A program made the translations under genes and the position numbers. Of a DNA stretch of 64,000 nucleotides, positions 57,401 to 64,000 are shown one piece after another; position 1 is the first letter of the stretch, and each line of letters starts with the position of its first letter. The stretch comes from Gibbula magus (taxonomy: Eukaryota; Mollusca; Gastropoda; Trochida; Trochidae). The stretch covers positions 9,806,663-9,870,662 of the forward strand of contig OW388298.1 of NCBI GenBank assembly GCA_936450465.1, given 5' to 3'. Below the pieces are notes generated by a model, which was given only the letters and a program-made list of their open reading frames with translations, did no database searches and had not been told where the DNA came from.

Positions 57401-60336
57401 TTATGAATGGCAACAGTAGTCCCGCCCTCGTGACCTCCGGTCATCACCATGGAGCGACCAATCAGATGCGTTTCTCGCAGTATCTAACATACGTTGGATA
57501 CCAAAAATATCTCGAAGTGTTCTCACTCACATGTGTGTAATAAAGTGAAGGAACCAGAGTGGGAGATTGAACCCCCATTTTGACAAATTTTACCATGTAA
57601 ATTGAGTGAACTGACCCTTTACAATATGTGAATCGCTCTTGAAAAAGCCTTGATCTGCCCATGGCAATTTAGTGTATTCTCACCTTCTCAGCGATTTCTT
57701 TAAGGGACGGATAAAGCACGTCTTTAGAGAGGAGCATACGCATCATGCCGTGCATCATGGGAAACATGTCCCCTCCCGCACCTGCTCCTGCTCCAGCCCC
57801 GCCCCCTGCCCCGCCCATCCCCATCCCTCCGAACGCTTGAGCCAACTCTTCCTCGCTCATTTCTTGCTGAAAACAAAGAATTAACAATACATAGAGAGAC
57901 AAAATGACATATTCATGAAACAACATGGCATTACGGGTTATGTCAGCTCTGTCTCGACTATTCCCTGACAATATTTGTTTTCAGTTCTTTAATACTTTAA
58001 ACAAACAAATACTTAGGGTCAGCACTAATAAGCTAATGGTCTATGTAGAGTTTGCAAGATGAAGTGGCAGCATACTAAATATTGTGAAGATTTGTCCAGT
58101 AGTTTTGCTTATTATGCTTCACCCAAAGGGCACATCTACAGGATATGGGGAGGGAGTATACCAAATTTGATGAAGATTGGCCAAGTAGTTTTAGAGTTAT
58201 GCCCTGGAAATCATTGGACACAAACGCTAACAAACTCAATCACCGACCACTCGACCGTTTCCCCACCTTTCAGAAACATAATTACTACTAATAGACAGAA
58301 ATAGCAAAAAAGATAACGAGAAGACATGACAAGAATATATAGGGTCTGTGGGTCTGAATAGACCCTGGCTCCACCATCTGCCCCGCCTTTAACCTTCCAC
58401 ATTCAATATGATATAATTACCCTTCCATCACTTCCTGTTGGAGATAAACAAGACAAAGTGGTCATACAGAAATATCCATTATGAGAATCAATGCTTGACC
58501 GATATACAAACAATCTTTGTAGAGACGTACCTGTAAGTTTTCTGCATTTTCTGCAAGACCTGATAGTGTCTGGGTGAGGGTTTGTGCAAATTCTTGTTGG
58601 GCTTGTGGAGACTCCCCTGCAACCAGCATTAAAATAATAATAAAATGCTAAAAAAAAATTGTAAATCATTTTGAACAACCGGAATCAGACATGTCATGAT
58701 AAACTAGAATGCAGCTTTTTAAAACATGGATAATGATTATCATTCTCTTGTTAGCCTGCACTTGTAGTTGAAATAAATACCTTCAAGGGAAGCAAAGGTA
58801 TGCAACTTCTGTAATTGTATTTCATTTCAAAATTCCATTGTGGATGTTGGCAATAGGGGTTTTATGGAGAATCTAGTTGCCAGTTATTAGAGACCCAGCG
58901 TTTATTTGAGAAACATGTATTAGGTAAGCAGTAAAAGGGTTAACAGGATAACGATAATTGTCTATAAATAATTGTACCAGCATGGCCGGCCGCTTCCGCG
59001 AGTTTGCCGATCTGCTGCATCATATCCGGGTCTTGAGACATGAAGGCTTTCATCGACTCCTCGAACTGTTTGGCCATCTCATCTGCCAGCTCTTCCGTCA
59101 TTGGGTCATTCGGGTCTGCACCGAACATGGCGCCAAAATCAGGCTGAATACAAGCAAATATAATAATGCTTAATTCTCTAATACACTCTTAAGTCTTGAT
59201 ATTTACTTAGTCAATGGATAGTTAGTGGATGATGACTTGTTGTAAGTACAAAGACATGTCTTTCATATGAAACTGTACAGTGATTAAATTTTACATCATC
59301 ACAAAAATGTAATTGTGTCATGAATTTAAGTTATCCATGACTGATTCAATATTGTGGCAAGTGTTGGTATTCAAAAGTTTGTCATTACAATTCACATAAA
59401 TTCTATGAACGAATTTTGATAATCTTTTTAGCATACATATGTAGCAGGAGTGAAAATACAAATTTCAACATCCAAGGGGATTCAAACCCAGGACCTCCGG
59501 GTGAGAGTCAGACGCTCTACCAACTGAGCCAAAGAGACATCCCACTAGTCCAAGCTAGTAGGAACGCTATTGACTTCACCCTGCCACATGAGTCCACAAA
59601 CTTCCCTCGCGAGCTGCACCTGAACTTCAAAGTATGCACTACTATGCTACCACAGAAAAGTTAAGGAAATGCAGCCAAGCAAAGGTAAGTTGGTGTATAG
59701 AATACACATTACAATCTTTTTTGGAAATTACTTTTTTTAATGAAAAGTACTTTGATATTGTACTCGTGGTGTTTCTCTGCCTACCGGATTAGCTCCAGCC
59801 CCGGCCGCCGAAGCGGCTGACGGTGTATCCACATCAGTGCCTTCAGGTTTAGAACCCGCTCCACCAGACTTCAGTTCAGGCTTATCGAAATCTTCCAATG
59901 CACCTGCAATACATTTCACCTTGATATGTGTTTTTGAAGTGAAAAAAGCAACTTCAATACAATTATAGGTAAGTACATGCGTCTTCTTCTCAAAGGATTT
60001 CAAAACGTCAATGGCCAGGAAGAATAGAAGTGATCAAAATTAAAGTGAATTTGAAAGGATATTGTTGATATCTATCTTTATGTTTTAAATACACAATGTT
60101 CTATTAAAACGAGACAATCACATGCCCTTTAGACTCTCCTACCCAACGTTGTGGAACGGTCTACTGTACATTTTACCGCTGTCTGCTGATCTATGGAAGC
60201 GATACTTACTGTCTAAAAGTTCATCTAACTCTGGATCATCGCCTGGTTTGTCTTCTGTCGTTGAATTTTCACTCAGAGTTTGTTTATCTTTATTTTTATC
60301 CTCCTCGGGATTCACGTTGCTTCCCTTGTCCGCCAT
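54498..60336 (-). CDS. PEX19: Peroxisomal biogenesis factor 19
   Basis: Cytosolic chaperone and import receptor for peroxisomal membrane proteins; docks on PEX3. Eight exons: 60336-60210, 59903-59785, 59143-58978, 58616-58531, 57866-57684, 56438-56262, 56000-55956, 54572-54498. Sites are GT/AG with matching phases; total 978 nt, 325 residues (human 299). N-terminus ELDELLDSALEDFDK is the conserved PEX3-binding helix region. Then come the MAKQFEESMKAFMSQ helix, QEFAQTLTQTLSGLAENA, EEELAQAF, LLSKDVLYPSLKEIAEK and PKWLEENK of the cargo-binding domain, and LGQPPKEIVGEM. It ends NQCVLM, a CaaX farnesylation box (Cys then VLM). A Gly/Ala run (GMGMGGAGGGAGAGAGAGG) replaces a shorter acidic linker. 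An in-frame TAG just upstream of the ATG fixes the start. Confidence 0.95.
55243..55457. repeat. G-rich 52-bp minisatellite in PEX19 intron 7
   Basis: Four units of GGGGGTGTTTGTGGGGGTAG + TGGTGTGTGTGGGTGTTGGG + ATGTAGGGGCAG on the plus strand. It has many G-runs, so quadruplex formation is possible. Confidence 0.93.
55512..55552 (-). pseudogene. Duplicated PEX19 exon 7 (pseudo-exon)
   Basis: Minus-strand CAACCACCCAAAGAGATAGT + TGGAGAAATT|GTAAGTGTTT closely matches the 3' half of exon 7 and its donor at 56000-55956. The 5' part and acceptor are replaced by G/C-rich repeat and by a SINE. The last codon ATG has become ATT. Probably unused. Confidence 0.8.
55552..55863 (-). mobile_element. tRNA-derived SINE, minus orientation
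   Basis: Same family as 38811-39126, with A and B boxes and GGTGAG tail side. Flanking duplication GGTTGTGGG at 55543-55551 and 55864-55872. In PEX19 intron 7. Confidence 0.92.
59465..59530 (-). mobile_element. tRNA-like SINE head, different family
   Basis: Minus strand TTTGGCTCAGTTGGTAGAGC (A box), possible anticodon loop CTCTCAC, and GGTCCTGGGTTTGAATCC (B box). Stem pairing is imperfect and it sits in PEX19 intron 2, so it is a tRNA-derived repeat rather than a working tRNA gene. Confidence 0.6.
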
Positions 60337-60339
60337 GAC

Positions 60340-61250
60340 AGTGGTCAACGCCACCTAGCGGGCCGCTTAAAACACAGGGTATGATAGGGGTCGTTTCAGG
60401 ACCAATAAAACAATTTAATTAACTTAGGGTTGTTATGAGGGTGACACGTGCTATTTTAGTAACATATGGTGACAACAATAAATTGTTTTGTTAGTTTTGT
60501 ATAAACTTTCCATTTTAATGTCTGTCACGACACAGCTGGAGAGCGCATATTTTGTAAATTCATGTAATTGATAAAAACTAATCGATGTCTCATCCGTGTC
60601 CATTGTGTATAGAAAGTATTACCCGAGAGAGTGTGTTATATCACGGACTTAAATTAGGTCCGTGGTTATATGTGACACTTACGAAACGAGTGTGAATTTT
60701 TATATTGCCCGAGCGAGAGCGAGAGTAATGCATAAATTTACACGAGATTCGTAAAAGTCATATGACACACTTTAGTTTTGAGTGTGATCATTTCTTTATT
60801 ACCATTTCTATTCCATTTGATTCCCGTAATCGTTATATACAGACGACGAAATACTTGAAGTCGCGGTGGAATAACCACGGTTGCTAGGCAAACGTGATAT
60901 GTGCACATGTAACCGTAAACATTACCCTTAGAATTGGTGACATTCACAAATTAAAGCACGTAGGCCTACTTATCAATTATACATTTCTCCGCAAAACCCG
61001 ACTGACTTCCAACATATGTCACCCCTAAGATAAGTTTAATAGCTCTTCAGACTCGAAAATCGACCACAAAAAAACTCTCCCGTGAACGTTATACCGCAGT
61101 CGATACCCCTTCGATCGATCTGATTGGTCCGTTGAGTTGAACTATTAATATAGTATCGGTAAACAAACACGACGGCGTGGCGAGACGACAGGATATTTCG
61201 AAAATTGCTTCACTATGAATTCAACACCTGATCAGAGGGAAGCTTTGAAT
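60340..61250. other. PEX19 upstream region, no gene seen
   Basis: Presumed promoter of PEX19. Contains an imperfect palindrome near 60637-60680 (TATCACGGAC / GTCCGTGGTTATA). No other gene. Confidence 0.4.
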
Positions 61251-61322
61251 TATAAGATAAATAGTTGCGTTTGTAAAATTTCCGGGATTCATTGCTATTC
61301 AACACCCGCAAATTTAGTTTAA

Positions 61323-61871
61323 GGATGTCCGCTCCTTCCGGTCGAACTTCAAAAATGAAATATGATTAAGTAAAGATTTTTTCTCATCTTTATATACTTC
61401 ATTATATTCTACATCATCTACAAACTTTTAAAAAAGATATGAAATAAAGAAAATGTGACTTTATAACCTCTAAAAAGTGCTTTAACAGCATAAATGGCCT
61501 AAATTTGACTAAAATAGGGGGTTTTCAGGTACATTTTGTGTCAAAGCTTAAAAAAACCCACACTACCACATATATTTTTTCATCGATTTCGGTAGAGTAA
61601 AATGAACTTTGTAACATATCAAAAAAGGAAAAAAAAGTTTAATACTAGAAATGTAGTATTTTAAAGTTTTTAGCAGTTTTTTTCTCATTTTCCCATAAAT
61701 TCCCATGTTAAAATTGTACTTCACCCCACTATCTTTCAGGCGTCATATCTCGAAAAAAAAACACACTACCCCCTATTTTTTAATGCTGATTTTTCAATCA
61801 TATACTTTGATCTTTTAAAAAATATAAGTTAGAAAAAAGTTTAATTCTATAAATTTGAGGAGCGAACATCC
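61323..61871. mobile_element. MITE family E (TTAA target)
   Basis: GGATGTCCGCTCC ... GGAGCGAACATCC between TTAA at 61319-61322 and 61872-61875; 549 bp, non-coding. It is inserted in the repeat that occurs uninterrupted at 24425-24510. Confidence 0.85.
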
Positions 61872-61887
61872 TTAAAACCGACGGCGT

Positions 61888-63717
61888 TAGCCCAATGGCC
61901 CTCTCTACATCTACACGAGTGGAAGAATGTAATTTGTTGAACTTCTGTGCAGATGTGAGATGGCCATTGTCTTTGAAAGGAACCATGAGATATATTTTGA
62001 GCGAGTACGCTGAATCCCCAAGCAGGTGCATTTCTCCGGGAAGAATGTTCCTCTCCAGCATTTGTTGGAAAGGACTGTTCCTGAACACCCTGGCACCATG
62101 AACTGCCCCTGACCAACCTACATAGACATCAGTGAATTTTAATGTTGAATCACATACAACTTGGAGCTGTTTGCTTGGAAACCCTTTTCTGTTGATATAG
62201 GAATCCCTGTGGTCTCCTGGTCCTGTCAAATAGAAACAAATTAATTGTACAAATAACAACTTAATTTTCAGCTCGACAGGCATTGACTTCTTGTAAAACA
62301 ATTTCATTTGAAATCAGATCAAAACTTTCACTCTAACCTCACTGCTCTTGATCTTGGTTCCAGTGACAAAGGATGCATGTCAAATTCATCACTTTTGGCT
62401 CAAAACACAACATTTTATGAACTTATCTTTTAAAACTTTTCTACATAACTATACACTTCCATGCCTTATTTTATTAGAAATGGATGATCAGATATAAAGA
62501 TAGGAACCGAACATGTGTTACGGACAGATGTAGGCCTACGGACCGACGGAACTCATTTTAATAACCAATGCAACTTTGTTGTTGTGGGGATACGTATTAC
62601 TTACCAGGAATAGCTATGTGGGTGCCTACTGCTCCAACAACACCAGGGCCGTGTTCAAGATAGGTTTCAAAGTAATCGCTCAATGAGCGATTACTTTTAA
62701 ACCTATCTTGAACGCGATTGCTCAATGTAGCGCTACGTAGCAAGGCGAGCAAACTTCGAGGAAGTTGCACTGTATCGTTCAAGAGAGAGTAAGCGCTACA
62801 TTGAGCGATACATTGAGCGATCAATGAGCAATTTAAGCGCTCGCTGTTATTGAACGGAACCCAGGAAACCCACAGCGCTGTTTGAATCCCTCCACTACCT
62901 TGGGAAGGTCCTGATCCTGTGGCCATCGTATGTAGTCCTCCTGTTTTGAAGAAAGGGCCGAACAAATGTCCATGGTCACAAAGTGCAAGTTCCCTTTACT
63001 TATCCCAAATCGATCGGCAACACCTCTGAACGATTCCTGATTACCCAGGAGCCATATTGTTGAAAGCAACTTCTTCTCAACAGACATATGCCGCTCCCTC
63101 ACACATCTCCCAATCCCGAGTTGAAGTTCCTAAAGAAATGAACAGGAATGAACAGCTGTTTTGTTAAGGGCATCCTATATATTTGCAATTCATTATATTG
63201 GGGTCTCGCTTAAAAAACCTTAATATTTCTGCTACTATCAAAGCTATTATGTACATGTTTTGGATTGTAGTTGTAACAGGCTATGGTAACCTAAATCTAC
63301 TGTTTATATTCTGCATATTGATACATTGAATTGTCTGAATTTGTCATTATTATGCATTGCAGAAGATTTACCCATGATTTAATCATAGCAAAATGTTTCA
63401 CATTGGTCATTTACAAATTACATCATATTATAAATTTTACACTTATTCTTAAAAAAAAGCTTTATTTTTTTTACCTCAAAAGTACTCCTTCTCATGCGGA
63501 AATGAGATCTGAAATCGCTATCAGAATAATGGGGCATTATGTCCTCAACATAGCGTTCCACACGAGAGGAAGAAGCAATATTCCTCGGCAGACAAGCTGC
63601 AGGACACGCTGTGGTTGTCGCGGCAGTCTGTTGAACGGCTGAGAGGACACTATCCCCGCTAGCAGGGTCTTCGGCCAGCTACTCCAAAGCAACTGCCAGA
63701 ACCATATATTCCAACAT
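61888..63717 (-). pseudogene. PIF/Harbinger (HARBI1-like) transposase, broken
   Basis: Three exons: 63717-63475, 63129-62605, 62222-61888 (3' truncated). N-terminal part VERYVEDIMPHYSD.. and the helix-turn-helix-like SFRGVADRFGISKGNLHF. DDE catalytic core: VCDSTLKF (D), LLGDSAYSL (D), VDVERAIGL (E). Breaks: an in-frame TAG at 63681-63679 after 12 codons, a 213-bp MITE in exon 2, and loss of everything after VERAIGL. Removing MITE plus one target copy (218 bp) leaves exon 2 in phase 1, matching exon 3, so the intron structure is real. The family cuts and pastes DNA elements with TWA targets; this copy cannot be functional. Confidence 0.88.
62648..62860. mobile_element. MITE family F inside Harbinger exon 2
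   Basis: GCCGTGTTCAAGATAGG ... TTATTGAACGGAAC, 213 bp, with 5-bp target duplication CCAGG (62643-62647, 62861-62865). Interior contains GTAATCGCTCAATGAGCGAT palindromes. Confidence 0.85.
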
Positions 63718-63925
63718 GGAAGCTGTATCTGTATATATGTATCAAATCAAATCTTACTACCAAACTACAGCTTAAAACAACATGTTAGAGTCACGTGATC
63801 AGGAATTCAGGGTTATATGCTGACCTGTAGGCCTACTACCTTTAAAATATGAACACAACCAAATTATCGGGTCCAATTCAATTCCTTCTCGGCCGTGCAT
63901 CGAGGAAGGTATTACTTGAAAGCTC

Positions 63926-64000
63926 TGGGCCGTGTTCAAGATAGGTTTCAAAGTAATCGCTCAATTAGCGATTACTTTTAAACCTCTCTTGAACGCGATT
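63926..64000. mobile_element. MITE family F, second copy (cut by window end)
   Basis: GGGCCGTGTTCAAGATAGG followed by the same GTAATCGCTCAATTAGCGAT palindrome as the copy at 62648. Confidence 0.85.

Noticed and set aside
58433..58446. 14-nt PEX19 micro-exon (GAAGTGATGGAAGG between AG and GTAATT)
   Set aside because: Exons 4 and 5 already join in phase 0 and match the family; a 14-nt insert would break the frame.

Overview
The window is eukaryotic, intron-rich, AT-rich and full of mobile elements. A mollusc, probably a bivalve, fits best: there are tRNA-derived SINEs, many TTAA-flanked MITEs, an intact DIRS element, a lineage-typical 'Mutator-like transposase + DEDDh exonuclease' gene and scattered 'ttatctccctt' motifs. 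Species cannot be fixed from sequence alone.

Host genes. (1) A minus-strand immunoglobulin-like gene runs off the left edge. Its signal-peptide exon lies at 6089-6047 and its Ig exon at 201-1; the intron is filled by a 4.8 kb, 26-bp minisatellite. (2) A related minus-strand gene spans 34170-12014. Seven exons with fully matching phases encode a predicted 3196-residue type I membrane protein: signal peptide, one V-like Ig domain, an 8.9 kb single exon of Thr/Gly-rich 9- and 12-residue repeats, two tiny exons, a transmembrane helix and a 15-17 residue tail. (3) PEX19 (minus, 60336-54498) is complete in eight exons, 325 residues, ending in the CaaX box CVLM.

Mobile DNA. From 35.3 to 50.7 kb there is a three-level nest. 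A small TTAA MITE (35321-35454 / 50339-50678) is split by a 14.9 kb TTAA-flanked DNA transposon (35459-50334). That transposon carries a multi-exon transposase/exonuclease gene, and is itself split by a DIRS-type tyrosine-recombinase retrotransposon (about 43341-50036). The DIRS has identical 196-bp inverted ends, an internal complementary region and three open frames (gag-like, RT-RNase H, tyrosine recombinase). A PIF/Harbinger transposase relic (63717-61888) carries a stop codon and is split by a 213-bp MITE whose 5-bp target duplication can be seen. Twin 0.82 kb inverted-repeat elements at 27951-29651 have GCGAAGTAGC-type interiors and separate 6-bp target duplications.

Other stretches are intergenic or intronic: minisatellites, hairpin repeats and SINEs, with a few anonymous open frames of doubtful reality. 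All gene models are read by eye from splice sites, phase and family resemblance; no expression or database evidence was available.
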